64,000 nt of DNA from Pigmentiphaga aceris (GCF_008119665.1 NZ_CP043046.1:1426001-1490000), one strand, 5' to 3'; counted from the first letter of the stretch, positions 48,970 through 58,738 are shown. Made by a program: numbers and translations. The notes: a model not told the origin generated them from the sequence alone.

Positions 48970-49087
48970 CCATTGACACCCTGCATGAACGCCCCACGGA
49001 TCAGCCCAGACGTACCGCCTTGCCCACAGGGCGGTACTGCGAACTTGGTCTTATCCACACGCCCCCTTTTTTGTATGTCGGTGATGT

Positions 49088-50002
49088 ATGTCTCAAACAC
49101 TTGCTGCGACACGTAGCCACCTCGACTGGCTTGAGGCCGAGGCTATTTATATCTTGCGCGAAGTGGCGGCCGAGTCGGCCCGTCCTGCGCTCTTGTTCTC
49201 GGGTGGCAAGGACTCGTGTGTCCTGCTGCGGCTGGCCGAAAAGGCCTTCCGTCCCGGAAAGTTTCCGTTCCCGCTGGTGCACATCGACACCGGCCACAAC
49301 TTTGACGAAGTGATCGCCTTCCGCGACCGTCGGGCCGCTGAACTGGGTGAACAGCTGATTGTGCGTTCGGTGGAAGATTCGATTGCACGTGGCACGGTGG
49401 TGCTGCGTCGCGAAACCGATTCGCGCAACGCTTCGCAGGCCGTCACCTTGCTGGAAACCATCGAGGAATTCCGTTTCGACGCGTGCATTGGCGGTGCCCG
49501 CCGCGACGAAGAAAAGGCGCGCGCCAAGGAACGCATCTTTTCCTTCCGCGACGAGTTCGGCCAGTGGGACCCGAAGGCCCAGCGCCCGGAACTCTGGAAC
49601 ATCTTCAACACCCGCGTGCACGCGGGCGAGAACATGCGTGTGTTCCCGATCTCGAACTGGACCGAGCTGGACGTGTGGCAGTACATCGAGCGTGAACGCA
49701 TCGACCTGCCCAACATCTATTTCAGCCATCGCCGCGACGTGATTCGCCGCAAGGGCTTGCTGGTTCCGGTGACGCCGCTTACCCCGCCGCAAGCCGGTGA
49801 GGAAATCGAAAACCTGGAAGTGCGATTCCGTACCGTGGGCGATATTTCCTGCACCTGCCCGGTGGCGTCCGACGCCGCCGACGTCAAGGCCATCATTGCT
49901 GAAACTGCACTGAGCACCATCACCGAGCGCGGGGCAACGCGCATGGACGACCAGACATCCGAGGCCTCGATGGAGCGCCGCAAGAAAGAGGGCTACTTCT
50001 GA
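49088..50002 (+). CDS. cysD: sulfate adenylyltransferase subunit 2
   Basis: Catalytic subunit that joins sulfate and ATP to APS. The 304-residue PP-loop enzyme has the SGGKDS motif near residue 38 and ends in a conserved SMERRKKEGYF. The ATG at 49088 is used; another, out of frame, lies just upstream. It overlaps cysN by 1 base. It is separated from cysH by 213 bases and so may have a separate promoter. Together with CysN it feeds CysH. Confidence 0.96.
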   Translation: MSQTLAATRSHLDWLEAEAIYILREVAAESARPALLFSGGKDSCVLLRLAEKAFRPGKFPFPLVHIDTGHNFDEVIAFRDRRAAELGEQLIVRSVEDSIARGTVVLRRETDSRNASQAVTLLETIEEFRFDACIGGARRDEEKARAKERIFSFRDEFGQWDPKAQRPELWNIFNTRVHAGENMRVFPISNWTELDVWQYIERERIDLPNIYFSHRRDVIRRKGLLVPVTPLTPPQAGEEIENLEVRFRTVGDISCTCPVASDAADVKAIIAETALSTITERGATRMDDQTSEASMERRKKEGYF

Positions 50003-51327
50003 TGAACGCGATCAACGATCTTCCTGACAATGCGCGCTTGGACGCGGACACTGACCTGGGCGTGCTGCGCCTGATCACGGCGGGTTCGGTCGACGATGGC
50101 AAGTCCACGCTGATCGGCCGCCTGCTGCTCGACAGCAAGGGCGTGTTCGCCGATCAGCTCGATGCCATCTCGCGCGCCAAGTACAAGCGCACCAGCGGTG
50201 ACGCGGTCGATCTGTCGTTGCTGACCGATGGCCTGGAAGCCGAGCGGGAGCAGGGCATCACCATCGACGTGGCCTATCGCTACTTTGCGACGCCGCGCCG
50301 CAAGTTCATCGTGGCCGACACCCCGGGCCACGAGCAGTACACCCGCAACATGGTGACGGGCGCATCGACCGCACATGCTGCGATCATCCTGATCGATGCC
50401 ACGCGCGCGCAAGATGGCACGCTGCTGGCACAGACCAAGCGCCACAGCACGATTGCCCACCTGCTGGGCATTCGTCACCTGATCGTCGCGGTCAACAAAA
50501 TGGACCTGGTCGATTGGGACGAGGCCGTCTACCAACGCATTCGTGATGCGTATCAGGTGCTGGCCGGCAAGCTGGGCATTGCCCACTTCCACGTCTTGCC
50601 GCTGTCTGCGCTGACCGGCGACAACGTCGTGACTTCATCCGAGCGCACGCCTTGGTACACCGGTGAACCGCTGCTGACCTTGCTGGAGAACCTGCCGGTC
50701 GAAACCGAAGCTACCGATGGCCCGCTGCGTTTCCCGATTCAGCAGGTTGCGCGTCACGATGGCGACCGTGCCGACGATTTCCGTGGCTACATGGGCCAGT
50801 TGACGAGCGGTGCGGTGCGTCGTGGCGATCGTGTGCTGGTGCTGCCGTCGGCAGTGGAAGCCACGGTTGCCCGCCTGGTTACTCATGATGGCGATCTGGA
50901 AACGGCGGTTGCCGGCCAGCCGGTGACCATCGTGCTGGCGGAAGATGTGGACGCCTCGCGCGGCGACGTGCTGGTGCATGTGGATGCGCCCGCGCAGGTC
51001 AGCAAGCAATTCGAAGCCGATCTGTGCTGGCTGGACGCCCAGCCGCTGAATCCGGCGCGCAAGTATCTGTTGAAGCAGGGCACCCGTCTGACCGCCGCCA
51101 AGCTGCGCGGCGTGCTGACGCGTCGTGATATTCACGAACTGGAAGAGCTGCCTGCGGAAGCGGGTGCCGTGTTGGCGATGAACGATATCGGTCGGGTAAG
51201 CCTGCACACACGGGATGCGCTGGCCATCGATCTGTACGACACGCTGCCGGCATCGGGCGCGTTCATTCTGATTGATGAAGCCACTAACCAGACCGCTGCT
51301 GCGGGCATGGTGCGCCAGATCGGCTGA
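50002..51327 (+). CDS. cysN: sulfate adenylyltransferase subunit 1 (GTPase)
   Basis: Regulatory GTPase subunit of ATP sulfurylase. The 441-residue protein has G1 AGSVDDGKST near 27-36, G3 DTPGH near 108 and G4 NKMD near 163, as in EF-Tu-like proteins. There is no fused APS kinase (CysC) domain, in agreement with an APS-reducing CysH. It overlaps the cysD stop. The gene ends the cysDN pair; sulfite reductase and siroheme genes are not in this window. Confidence 0.96.
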   Translation: MNAINDLPDNARLDADTDLGVLRLITAGSVDDGKSTLIGRLLLDSKGVFADQLDAISRAKYKRTSGDAVDLSLLTDGLEAEREQGITIDVAYRYFATPRRKFIVADTPGHEQYTRNMVTGASTAHAAIILIDATRAQDGTLLAQTKRHSTIAHLLGIRHLIVAVNKMDLVDWDEAVYQRIRDAYQVLAGKLGIAHFHVLPLSALTGDNVVTSSERTPWYTGEPLLTLLENLPVETEATDGPLRFPIQQVARHDGDRADDFRGYMGQLTSGAVRRGDRVLVLPSAVEATVARLVTHDGDLETAVAGQPVTIVLAEDVDASRGDVLVHVDAPAQVSKQFEADLCWLDAQPLNPARKYLLKQGTRLTAAKLRGVLTRRDIHELEELPAEAGAVLAMNDIGRVSLHTRDALAIDLYDTLPASGAFILIDEATNQTAAAGMVRQIG

Positions 51328-51400
51328 AGTGTGTAGGCAGGGCACGGTGCACAGGAAAGTGTGCCGTTGGCCTGCATTCGCGTAGACAGACTTGCATGTG

Positions 51401-51436
51401 AAAACAGCCACGATTTTTTGATCGTGGGCTGTTTTT
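51401..51436 (+). terminator. terminator after cysN
   Basis: AAAACAGCC-ACGAT / ATCGT-GGGCTGTTTT with a short T-rich loop and one bulged G, followed by T residues. It also lies between the convergent cysN and MFS genes. Confidence 0.75.
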
Positions 51437-51487
51437 CCATATTGCTTCAGGTGGTGCCAGATGACTGCACAGTCATGGCCGCAGCCT

Positions 51488-52798
51488 TCATTCTTCCAGT
51501 GGCTTGTGCGCAGTTTCCTTCGCAATCGCAACCGACATCAAGGTAAGCCCCAGCGCCGCCACCACGTACAGCGACACCGCCACCGTCGTGCCGTAGGACT
51601 TGAACAACGTGGCAATGATCAGCGGGGCAAAACCACCGCCCACGATACCGGCCAGCGTGTAAGCCAGCGAGGCACCGGCGTAACGCACGCGGTTCGGGAA
51701 CTGCTCTGTGACGAAGGCGGCTTGCGGGCCGTACATCATCGCGTGGATCAGCAGGCCGACCACTACGGCTGCGCAGATCGCAATTGGCTGCGCCTGGTTC
51801 ATCAGCACAAAGAACACAAACGCCCACACCATGCCCAGCAGTGCGCCGGCAATGTAGACCGGACGGCGACCCACGCGGTCGGACAGGGCACCGAACCAGG
51901 GCACGGCGATGGCATTGCACGCTGCGCCAATCATGGTTGCCGTCAGTGCCAGGGGACGCGACAGGTTCAGCACGGTGGTCACATAGGTCAGCGTGAATAC
52001 CACCACCAGGGCATACAGCACGTCGGAACCGATGCGCGAGCCGCCTGCCAGCAGCAGACGACGCCAGTGCTGCGACATCACGTCCTTGATCGGGGCCTTG
52101 GCGGTTTCGTCCTTGGCTTCCATCTCGCGGAATACCGGTGTTTCTTCAACACCGCGACGCAGCCACAGACCGAAGACCACCAGCGCAACGCTGGAGATGA
52201 AGGGCAGACGCCAGCCCCAGGACTGGAAGTCTTCAGGCGTCAGCAGCATCGACACCAAGGCGATGAAACCGGTGCCCAGCAGCGTGCCGCACGACGGGCC
52301 GACTTGCGTGAACGAGGCATTGCGGCCGCGCTGATTCGGCTTGCCGTGCTCCATGGCCAGCAACACCGCGCCCGCCCATTCGCCACCCAAGGCAACGCCT
52401 TGCACAAAGCGCAGCGCCACCAGCAGCACGGGTGCCCACAGGCCCCAGCTTGAGTATGTGGGCAGCACGCCCATCAACCCGGTGCTGACGCCCATGATGA
52501 CCAGCGTCGCCACCAGCACGAAGCGTCGGCCCAGGCGGTCGCCCAGGTGGCCGAACACCACGCCGCCCAAGGGACGCGAGATATAACCCACCGCGTAGGT
52601 GGAAAACGCCAGGATGGTGCCGGTCAGCGGGTCGAACGAGGGAAAGAAGATGGCGTTGAATACCAGCGCCGCCATGATGTTGTAGACCGTGAAGTCATAC
52701 CATTCGAGCGTGGTGCCGACCGCGCTGGCCATCGCCAGACGCTTCATTTTCGGATCATTGGGCGCGTGTGCGCCCGCCGATTGGGCAATTGTTGACAT
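51488..52798 (-). CDS. MFS transporter, metabolite:H+ symporter (MHS) family
   Basis: A 436-residue, 12-segment secondary transporter. The motif TTLEWYDFTVYN near residue 29 and the loop-2/3 motif FGHLGDRLGRRF near 81-92 are those of the MHS subfamily, which imports organic acids or compatible solutes. ALGGEWAGAVLL near 136 also fits. The gene is downstream of a gene for an alpha/beta-barrel protein and a LysR gene, so it may belong to a small inducible catabolic unit. The substrate is unknown. Confidence 0.9.
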   Translation of the reverse strand: MSTIAQSAGAHAPNDPKMKRLAMASAVGTTLEWYDFTVYNIMAALVFNAIFFPSFDPLTGTILAFSTYAVGYISRPLGGVVFGHLGDRLGRRFVLVATLVIMGVSTGLMGVLPTYSSWGLWAPVLLVALRFVQGVALGGEWAGAVLLAMEHGKPNQRGRNASFTQVGPSCGTLLGTGFIALVSMLLTPEDFQSWGWRLPFISSVALVVFGLWLRRGVEETPVFREMEAKDETAKAPIKDVMSQHWRRLLLAGGSRIGSDVLYALVVVFTLTYVTTVLNLSRPLALTATMIGAACNAIAVPWFGALSDRVGRRPVYIAGALLGMVWAFVFFVLMNQAQPIAICAAVVVGLLIHAMMYGPQAAFVTEQFPNRVRYAGASLAYTLAGIVGGGFAPLIIATLFKSYGTTVAVSLYVVAALGLTLMSVAIAKETAHKPLEE

Positions 52799-52942
52799 GT
52801 TGTTGGTGTCTCCGTTGTCGTTATCTTTTGCTGCTGCTCAAGCAGGGCGAGGCGAGGCATGCCGCGTGGCGTGGCCGAGGCGCGGAACTGTCCTGGCGTG
52901 ACGCTCGATGGCTATGTCTGCGCTTGCACCTGCACCTGGGCG

Positions 52943-53605
52943 TCAGGCGAGATCCTGGCGAACCAGCTTCCAGCCGAGCGCATAGCGCCAGGCATCTGCC
53001 GGGTTGGTGCCAGCAAGTGCGGCAGCGCGCTCACGTACCGTGTCGGCAGCCTGTGCGTGGCTGGATTCGATCACCCACAGCGGTTGCAAAACACGGCCTT
53101 CCGTGGCTTCGCGCGGCAGAGGTCCGCTCAGCAAGGTGTCGGGTACCAGCAGGTAGGACTGAATCACGCCAGGCAACTGGGCCAGCTCACGGCCTGCATC
53201 GGCAATGCGGGCGACCAGTACACCAGCATCAGTGGTTTCGGGCAGACGCAGAATCGTCAGTTGGCTGCCGCTGCCTTGACCGACCACGGCTTCGACGCTG
53301 CAGACACGACGCATCGGGCCGACCATGCGGCCCAGGTTGGTCACCGACCAGGCGGTTTGCTGACCAAACGCAGCGCGATAGGCGTCGGTGGTGAAGGCAG
53401 CCAGCGATTCCGTGCGGTATAGACCCAGGTAGCGCGGTGCGCCGCCAGAGGTTTCATCAAGCACTTGGTAACGCGCACCTGACAGGAAGCCCGGCACCCG
53501 AACGCGTTCTTCCACGTGTTCGCGGTCGTACCAGGCATTGAAATCGGCTTCGTGTTCAGGCTCGACGCTGGTCGCGACGAACAGCAGGCCATTGGGGGCA
53601 GTCAT
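52943..53605 (-). CDS. dimeric alpha/beta-barrel protein of unknown function
   Basis: A 220-residue protein opening MTAPNGLLFVATSVEPEHEADFN and AWYDREHVEERVRVPGF. This pattern is found in ferredoxin-like dimeric barrel proteins (DUF4286/EthD-like) that often sit in catabolic operons without assigned chemistry. A second half (QLTILRLPETTDAGVL, LPGVIQSYLL) may be a duplicated barrel. ATG 53605 has GGAG upstream; the open frame extends further but without likeness. It lies 144 bases from the transporter gene and 103 bases from the LysR gene, all on the minus strand. Function not assigned. Confidence 0.78.
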   Translation of the reverse strand: MTAPNGLLFVATSVEPEHEADFNAWYDREHVEERVRVPGFLSGARYQVLDETSGGAPRYLGLYRTESLAAFTTDAYRAAFGQQTAWSVTNLGRMVGPMRRVCSVEAVVGQGSGSQLTILRLPETTDAGVLVARIADAGRELAQLPGVIQSYLLVPDTLLSGPLPREATEGRVLQPLWVIESSHAQAADTVRERAAALAGTNPADAWRYALGWKLVRQDLA

Positions 53606-53708
53606 GGCAGTCTCCGTTTGAGTTGTTTGGCTTATGTCGGTGATGTGGATGTTCATCCACCCCGGCCAGCACTCACAAACGGGTTTTTCTGCCGTGACCT
53701 GATAAGAA

Positions 53709-54656
53709 TTACTGATTGCGTGGGGGCAATATGGTGGCGATTGACCCCGCATCCAGGCTGGCGGGCAGGGCTGCAATGAACCGGTCCGACTCGCGGCAGG
53801 CAAGTGCCGCCACCGGCGCAATCGCAGCCGAATCACCGCGCTCGATGTGACTGACCACGATGCGTTGCGGTGGCAGCGGGGTGGCGCAAGGCAGCACTTG
53901 CAAATCGCCGCGTGCGATTTCGTCCAGCACGGGCGGCAAGGGCACCAAGGCGTTGCCGAAGCCGGCACGCACCAGCCGCACGATGGCCGCAATCGAACTC
54001 ACGCAATGCACCTTGCCCACCGGCATGCCGGCGTCGTGATAAAGCTGTTTGAGCGCCAAATGTGGTTGTGAGCCCGGGCTCATGGTCAGCACGGGCTGGC
54101 GCAGCAAGGCCGAGATTCCGCCTTGCGGGTCGGGCATCTGGCGGTCCCCGGCACCGACCCAGCCCATGGGCATCGGCAGGCAAGGCGTGCTGATAATGCC
54201 CGATTCAGTGATCTGGTCGGTCTGCAGCGCAATGTCCAGCGAGCCTTCGCGCAGGCGTGTGTGCAGCGCCTGGGTGGTTTCCGACGTCAGCTGTACTTCA
54301 ATACCGGGGTAGGTCGAACGCAGATTTTCCAGAAACCCGACCAGCCAGGTGTGCACCACCGATTCGATGGCACCGATGCGTACCAAACCGATCAGTTCTT
54401 CCTGCGGTTTGCCCAACGCCACGATTTCGCGGCGCAGCTCAAGCAGGCGGTCGCCATAGTCGAGCATGCGCTGGCCCACGGGCGTCAATCGCAGCCCGCG
54501 CGGGTCGCGGTCGAACAGCCGGGCACCGATATCGGCTTCCAGCGAAGCGATGCGGTTGGATATTGCTGCCTGGGTCAGATGCAGGCGTTCGGCGGCAGCG
54601 CGAAAGCTGCCTAGCCGCGCCACCCACAGGAATGCTTCGACGAAACGGGTGTTCAT
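53709..54656 (-). CDS. LysR-family transcriptional regulator
   Basis: A 315-residue LysR regulator with the winged HTH at about 1-60 (FRAAAERLHLTQAAISNRIASLE) and a C-terminal effector domain. The start MNTRFVEAFLWVA is the usual opening. It is the promoter-proximal gene of the minus-strand run, upstream of the barrel protein and the transporter, which are its plausible targets. The inducer is unknown. A TM2-family gene, also on the minus strand, ends 7 bases upstream of its start, so they may share a transcript. Confidence 0.9.
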   Translation of the reverse strand: MNTRFVEAFLWVARLGSFRAAAERLHLTQAAISNRIASLEADIGARLFDRDPRGLRLTPVGQRMLDYGDRLLELRREIVALGKPQEELIGLVRIGAIESVVHTWLVGFLENLRSTYPGIEVQLTSETTQALHTRLREGSLDIALQTDQITESGIISTPCLPMPMGWVGAGDRQMPDPQGGISALLRQPVLTMSPGSQPHLALKQLYHDAGMPVGKVHCVSSIAAIVRLVRAGFGNALVPLPPVLDEIARGDLQVLPCATPLPPQRIVVSHIERGDSAAIAPVAALACRESDRFIAALPASLDAGSIATILPPRNQ

Positions 54657-54663
54657 GAGGCGT

Positions 54664-55104
54664 TCAGACGCCGGACATGGCCCGGTACGTGGTTTCGACC
54701 AGAATCGCGATACCGCTGACCATGACCGTCACCCCCAACAACAGCGTGACAATCGCCACCAACACCGGTGCCCACCCGGTTTTCGAACGACGTGCCGTGT
54801 TGGGGTTGTAGCGGGCATCGAAACGCGCATCGGACATCAGGCACAGCACAATGGCCTCGATATAACTGCCAATCGCGGGCAGCAGGAACAGGAAGAACGC
54901 GGGCGACTTGTACCAATCCTCTGCCCGCAGCGCGGTCCCGATCATCATCATCGAGAACAGCAGCAGCACCCAGCCGTAACGCCTGCCCAGATACCACCAG
55001 TGGGCACCGGCCCAGCCAAACAACAGCGCAAGCAGGCCGGCGATTGCCTTGTGGCGAAAGAACGGAGCGGGGGCAGCGAGGGCGTCGGCGTTGGCGTTTG
55101 TCAT
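54664..55104 (-). CDS. TM2/NINE-like small membrane protein
   Basis: A 146-residue membrane protein with a TM2-type segment (AGLLALLFGWAGAHWWYLGRR, residues about 22-41), further hydrophobic stretches near 45-56 and 68-88, and a C-terminal membrane segment near 112-138. The family has no clear function. It lies 7 bases before the LysR gene on the same strand. An SD-like sequence precedes the ATG. Confidence 0.75.
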   Translation of the reverse strand: MTNANADALAAPAPFFRHKAIAGLLALLFGWAGAHWWYLGRRYGWVLLLFSMMMIGTALRAEDWYKSPAFFLFLLPAIGSYIEAIVLCLMSDARFDARYNPNTARRSKTGWAPVLVAIVTLLLGVTVMVSGIAILVETTYRAMSGV

Positions 55105-55383
55105 GGGTCATGTCCACATGAGGGTGTTGACGAAGTCTTGACGCAGGCGATCTGTGTCGCATGAGAATTGCGCAAGCGGGTCTTGCTTAGATCAAACCTC
55201 TTGCAGCGATCGAACCGTTCGTCGGGCAGATGGTTGCATGGCTGGTCAACCCACGCCCGTCATGCAAGGGTCTGATCGTGTTCCCAGCCCGTTTTGCCGC
55301 GTTTTCGTCCCTGATCGTGCCGGATTTGGTCGCTATAAAACGTCAAAGCCTGTTGATTATGAAGGACTTTACCGCATCGCTGC

Positions 55384-55412
55384 TTGCTATGCCCGGACCA
55401 CCCCGCTATACT
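55384..55412 (+). promoter_or_regulatory. rpsP promoter
   Basis: TTGCTA (55384-55389) and TATACT (55407-55412) are separated by exactly 17 bases, with the start site expected about 55418-55420, about 36 bases before the rpsP ATG. Good for a housekeeping promoter. Confidence 0.7.
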
Positions 55413-55454
55413 TTCCGGCTTTTCGCACGTCAACTTTTTTAAGAGATTACCGAT

Positions 55455-55715
55455 ATGGTGGTGATTCGTCTCGCGCGCGGCGGCTCTAAGAAGCGCCCGT
55501 TCTATAACGTGGTTGCTACGGATTCGCGCAATCGTCGCGACGGTCGCTTCATCGAGCGCGTGGGTTTCTACAACCCCGTAGCTGCTGAAGGCGAAGAAGG
55601 TCTGCGTCTGGCGCTCGACCGCGTTGAATACTGGACCAACACTGGCGCCCAACTGTCGCCGGCAGTTGCTCGTCTGGTGAAAGACTTCGGCAAGAAGGTT
55701 GCCGCAGTAGCCTAA
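55455..55715 (+). CDS. rpsP: 30S ribosomal protein S16
   Basis: An 86-residue ribosomal protein opening [19 protein letters not shown] with [19 protein letters not shown], a textbook S16 sequence. It leads the conserved rpsP-rimM-trmD-rplS operon behind a good promoter. The ATG is the first in frame after an AAGAG SD-like sequence. The next gene begins within about 75 bases. Confidence 0.97.
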   Translation: MVVIRLARGGSKKRPFYNVVATDSRNRRDGRFIERVGFYNPVAAEGEEGLRLALDRVEYWTNTGAQLSPAVARLVKDFGKKVAAVA

Positions 55716-55788
55716 TACCGTGATCAAACCGGTAGCAGGAAAGTTTTCCGCAGGAAAGCAAAGTCCGTCTGAAGGACGTGCAACGCGA

Positions 55789-56472
55789 GTGACCAGCATC
55801 TCTCAGATGCTTGTTCCTCCGGCCGTGGATGCCAATCCGCCCGAAGACCTGGTTGAACTCGGCCGTATCGTCGAGTCTTTCGGGGTTCAAGGCTGGTTGA
55901 AGGTCCAGGCCCATTCCCAATCCGATACCTTGGTGAAAGCCAAGAAGTGGTGGCTGCGCAAGCACGATCCGCGTGCGGCAACGGAAGCAGGGCAACCTTC
56001 ATGGAGCGGGGCGACGATGAGCGCTACGGTGCTGTCGGCGAAACCGCACGGAAGCACGCTGGTAGCAAGCTGGTCTGGCTTGTCCGACCGCGATCAGGCT
56101 GACGCCTGGCGCAATTGGTCGGTCTGGCTGCCGCGAAGCGCGTTCCCCAAAACGACGGATGACGAGTTCTACTGGGTTGACCTGGTGGGCTGCGAGCTGA
56201 CTGCGGAAGGCGGTGTAGTGCTGGGTAAAGTGGCCGAGGTGCTGGACAACGGCGCGCACGCGATTCTGCGTGTGCAGCGTTATGCAGCGCCGGGGTCCGA
56301 ACCGGCTGAAGGTGAGGTTTCGGGCAATGTCCCGGGTGCTGAGTCAGACCCGTGGCAGCGTGACGCCAAAGGGCGCATCCAGGAAGTTCTGGTGCCGTTT
56401 GTCGATGCGTTTGTCGGAACCGTCGATATCGCCGCAAAGCGTATCGACACCACATGGCCGGTGGACTTCTGA
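55789..56472 (+). CDS. rimM: ribosome maturation factor RimM
   Basis: Assists 30S head maturation. The core [19 protein letters not shown] and the PRC-barrel-like [26 protein letters not shown] segments identify it. Start choice is uncertain: the GTG at 55789 has AAGGA 10 bases upstream and gives 227 residues, a GTG at 55720 lacks a Shine-Dalgarno, and an ATG at 55807 is possible. The protein is longer than E. coli RimM (182) because of an insertion near 160-185. It overlaps trmD by 19 bases. Confidence 0.9.
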   Translation: MTSISQMLVPPAVDANPPEDLVELGRIVESFGVQGWLKVQAHSQSDTLVKAKKWWLRKHDPRAATEAGQPSWSGATMSATVLSAKPHGSTLVASWSGLSDRDQADAWRNWSVWLPRSAFPKTTDDEFYWVDLVGCELTAEGGVVLGKVAEVLDNGAHAILRVQRYAAPGSEPAEGEVSGNVPGAESDPWQRDAKGRIQEVLVPFVDAFVGTVDIAAKRIDTTWPVDF

Positions 56473-57251
56473 GCGCGCAAGCGCTGCGCTTCGATGTGAT
56501 CTCCCTGTTCGGGCCGATGTTTTCGGCAGTCAGCGAACTGGGGGTCACGGGTCGCGCGCATACCCAAGGACGCTGGTCTCTGCACACGTGGAATCCTCGT
56601 GATTTCACGGAAGATGTGCATCGCACGGTGGACGACCGTCCTTACGGGGGCGGACCGGGCATGGTGATGCGGGTCGAGCCGCTTGAACGCGCCGTCAAGG
56701 CAGCGCGCGAGGCTCGTCAGGCAGCCGATGCACCGGTGGTGTTGCTCTCGCCGCAAGGCAGGCGCTTCGACCAGCGTGCAGCACAGGAGTTGGCCGCAAG
56801 CCCAGGAGCAATCCTGATTTGCGGTCGCTACGAAGGTATTGATCAGCGTTTCATCGATCGCTGGGTGACGCAGGAAATCTCGCTGGGCGACTTCGTGTTG
56901 TCGGGTGGAGAAATCGCGGCACTTGCAGTGATCGACGCGACGGTCCGGCTATTGCCCGGCGTGTTGAACGATCGTGAATCCGCCATTCAGGATTCCTTCG
57001 ACGACTCGCTGTCCGGTTTGCTGGATTGCCCGCACTACACCCGTCCCGAGCAGTATGGGGACGAGCCGGTGCCCGAGGTCTTGTTATCCGGGCATCACGC
57101 AAACATCGTGCGCTGGCGGCGTGAGCAGTCATTGCGCGCAACCGCAACGCGTCGGCCCGATCTGATCGAGGCCGCGCGAAAGCAGGGTTGGCTCAGTCGC
57201 AACGATGAAAAGTATTTGACCGGTCTGGCGCAAGCCGGGCAGGCGAATTGA
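56454..57251 (+). CDS. trmD: tRNA (guanine-N1)-methyltransferase
   Basis: Methylates G37 of tRNA to prevent frameshifting. The 265-residue SPOUT enzyme has [11 protein letters not shown] near 13, the [10 protein letters not shown] segment near 63-72 and the knot-forming [12 protein letters not shown] near 120 and [11 protein letters not shown] near 142. The start overlaps rimM by 19 bases. The protein order in the operon is the normal one, and rplS follows after 115 bases. Confidence 0.96.
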   Translation: MAGGLLSAQALRFDVISLFGPMFSAVSELGVTGRAHTQGRWSLHTWNPRDFTEDVHRTVDDRPYGGGPGMVMRVEPLERAVKAAREARQAADAPVVLLSPQGRRFDQRAAQELAASPGAILICGRYEGIDQRFIDRWVTQEISLGDFVLSGGEIAALAVIDATVRLLPGVLNDRESAIQDSFDDSLSGLLDCPHYTRPEQYGDEPVPEVLLSGHHANIVRWRREQSLRATATRRPDLIEAARKQGWLSRNDEKYLTGLAQAGQAN

Positions 57252-57366
57252 TCCGGCGGGTAACGGTACCCGCTGGCTAATGTTCTAACCCCATCCTCTG
57301 GGGGCGGCAAGCAGCGAATGCTGCAGAAAAAAAGTCCGCCTTGCATGATGGTTAACGGAGTGCATG

Positions 57367-57762
57367 ATGGCCAACATCATCGAACTGATCGAAAAAGAAG
57401 AAATCGCCCGTCTGACGGAAAACAAGACCATTCCCGCGTTCGCTCCTGGCGATACCGTGGTGGTCAACGTCAACGTCGTTGAAGGCACGCGCAAGCGCGT
57501 CCAGGCTTACGAAGGCGTGGTCATCGCCCGTCGCAACCGCGGCCTGAACTCTGCTTTCATCGTCCGCAAGATCTCTTCCGGCGAAGCCGTCGAGCGTACG
57601 TTCCAGCTGTACTCGCCGCAAATCGCTTCGATCGAAGTGAAGCGCCGCGGTGACGTCCGTCGTGCCAAGCTGTACTACCTGCGCTTCCGCTCGGGCAAGT
57701 CGGCTCGTATCAAGGAAAAGCTGGTGCGCAACCCGTCGCACGCAGCAGCCTCGAAGGGCTAA
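57367..57762 (+). CDS. rplS: 50S ribosomal protein L19
   Basis: A 131-residue L19 opening [15 protein letters not shown], with [16 protein letters not shown] and RAKLYYLR. I chose the second of two adjacent ATG codons, since the GGAG is then 6 bases away; the first would add one Met. It is the last gene of the rpsP operon and is followed by a terminator cluster. Confidence 0.96.
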   Translation: MANIIELIEKEEIARLTENKTIPAFAPGDTVVVNVNVVEGTRKRVQAYEGVVIARRNRGLNSAFIVRKISSGEAVERTFQLYSPQIASIEVKRRGDVRRAKLYYLRFRSGKSARIKEKLVRNPSHAAASKG

Positions 57763-57782
57763 GCACGGCGCAAGCTGTGAAG

Positions 57783-57870
57783 AAAAGGCGCCCCACGTGG
57801 GCGCCTTTTTTCATGGCGCCGTCCTGTTTGCTCAGGCGCCTTTTTTCATGATCGGGCGTCTTTTTCCCTG
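57783..57870 (+). terminator. tandem terminator cluster after rplS
   Basis: A first hairpin AAAAGGCGCCC / GGGCGCCTTTT is followed by T residues. GGCGCCTTTTTTCATG recurs exactly at 57800-57815 and 57835-57850, and a related GGGCGTCTTTTTCCC follows at 57854. The inner copies can pair with GGCGCC at 57815-57820, so more than one terminator may form. Confidence 0.75.
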
Positions 57871-57908
57871 ATCGCTTACGATCTCTGAAACCGTATCTCG
57901 GATATTCG

Positions 57909-58676
57909 ATGTCAGGCCCGATCACGCCACCTCTTTCTGCCGACCTGCCGACCGATCCCGGTGACGTGACTGCCGTTCCCGAATCCGACGCCCGTCTGCC
58001 CCAGCGCCCCTCGTTCGACCCGGTCATCCAACCGTGGACGGTAGACACCAGCAACTTTGCCCCGGTCCCGCCCGAGCGCCTGGATGTGGCCCATTTGCGT
58101 GCACGCTTCCGTTCGCCGCCGACCTGGACGCCGGAACTGTCCGACGAAGAATGGTTCAGGCGCGTGGAGCAGACCCCGGAATTCACGCAGGCATCGGTGT
58201 TGATCGGCTTGGTCAAGCGCGAAACAGGGCTGACGGTGCTGCTGACGCAGCGCACCGCGCATTTGCGCGACCATGCAGGCCAGATCAGTTTCCCAGGCGG
58301 TCGTTCCGAAACCTTCGATGCCGATGCCACCGCGACCGCCTTGCGCGAAACCGCAGAAGAAGTCGGCATGGGATCCGAGCACATCGAGATCATCGGCAGC
58401 CTGCCAGACTTCTACACCGGTACCGGTTTCCGTGTGGTGCCCATCGTTGCGCTCATCACGCCGGGCTTTACGCTGAAGCCCGATCCGTTTGAAGTGGCGG
58501 AAGTGTTCGAGGTGCCTTTGCCGTTCCTGATGGACCCGGTGCATCACCAGCGCCATACGGTAGACCTGCCCGAAGGCCGGCGTCGTTACTATTACGCGAT
58601 GCCCTGGCAGCACTATTTCATCTGGGGTGCGACGGCAGGCATGTTGCGCAACCTGTACCATTTCCTGCGCGCCTGA
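57909..58676 (+). CDS. CoA pyrophosphatase, Nudix family
   Basis: Hydrolyses CoA and its derivatives to 3',5'-ADP and phosphopantetheine forms. The 255-residue protein has the NudL/YeaB-type approach sequence LLTQRTAHLRDHAGQISFPGG near 113-134 and the Nudix box RETAEEVG, with spacing like E. coli NudL. About 80 residues precede the Nudix domain, more than in NudL, and are Pro/Asp-rich. The exact substrate is inferred by family. Confidence 0.9.
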   Translation: MSGPITPPLSADLPTDPGDVTAVPESDARLPQRPSFDPVIQPWTVDTSNFAPVPPERLDVAHLRARFRSPPTWTPELSDEEWFRRVEQTPEFTQASVLIGLVKRETGLTVLLTQRTAHLRDHAGQISFPGGRSETFDADATATALRETAEEVGMGSEHIEIIGSLPDFYTGTGFRVVPIVALITPGFTLKPDPFEVAEVFEVPLPFLMDPVHHQRHTVDLPEGRRRYYYAMPWQHYFIWGATAGMLRNLYHFLRA

Positions 58677-58738
58677 CCCGCTGCTGCATTCCGCACTTAC
58701 CTGCATCCAGCACTCCCTCATTTTCATCGAATCCCGCA

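Noticed and set aside
49074..49087. TATGTCGGTGATGT before cysD, also found at 53633-53646
   Set aside because: A 14-base exact match between two distant places is expected by chance in 64 kb, and the relation to the two genes differs in strand.
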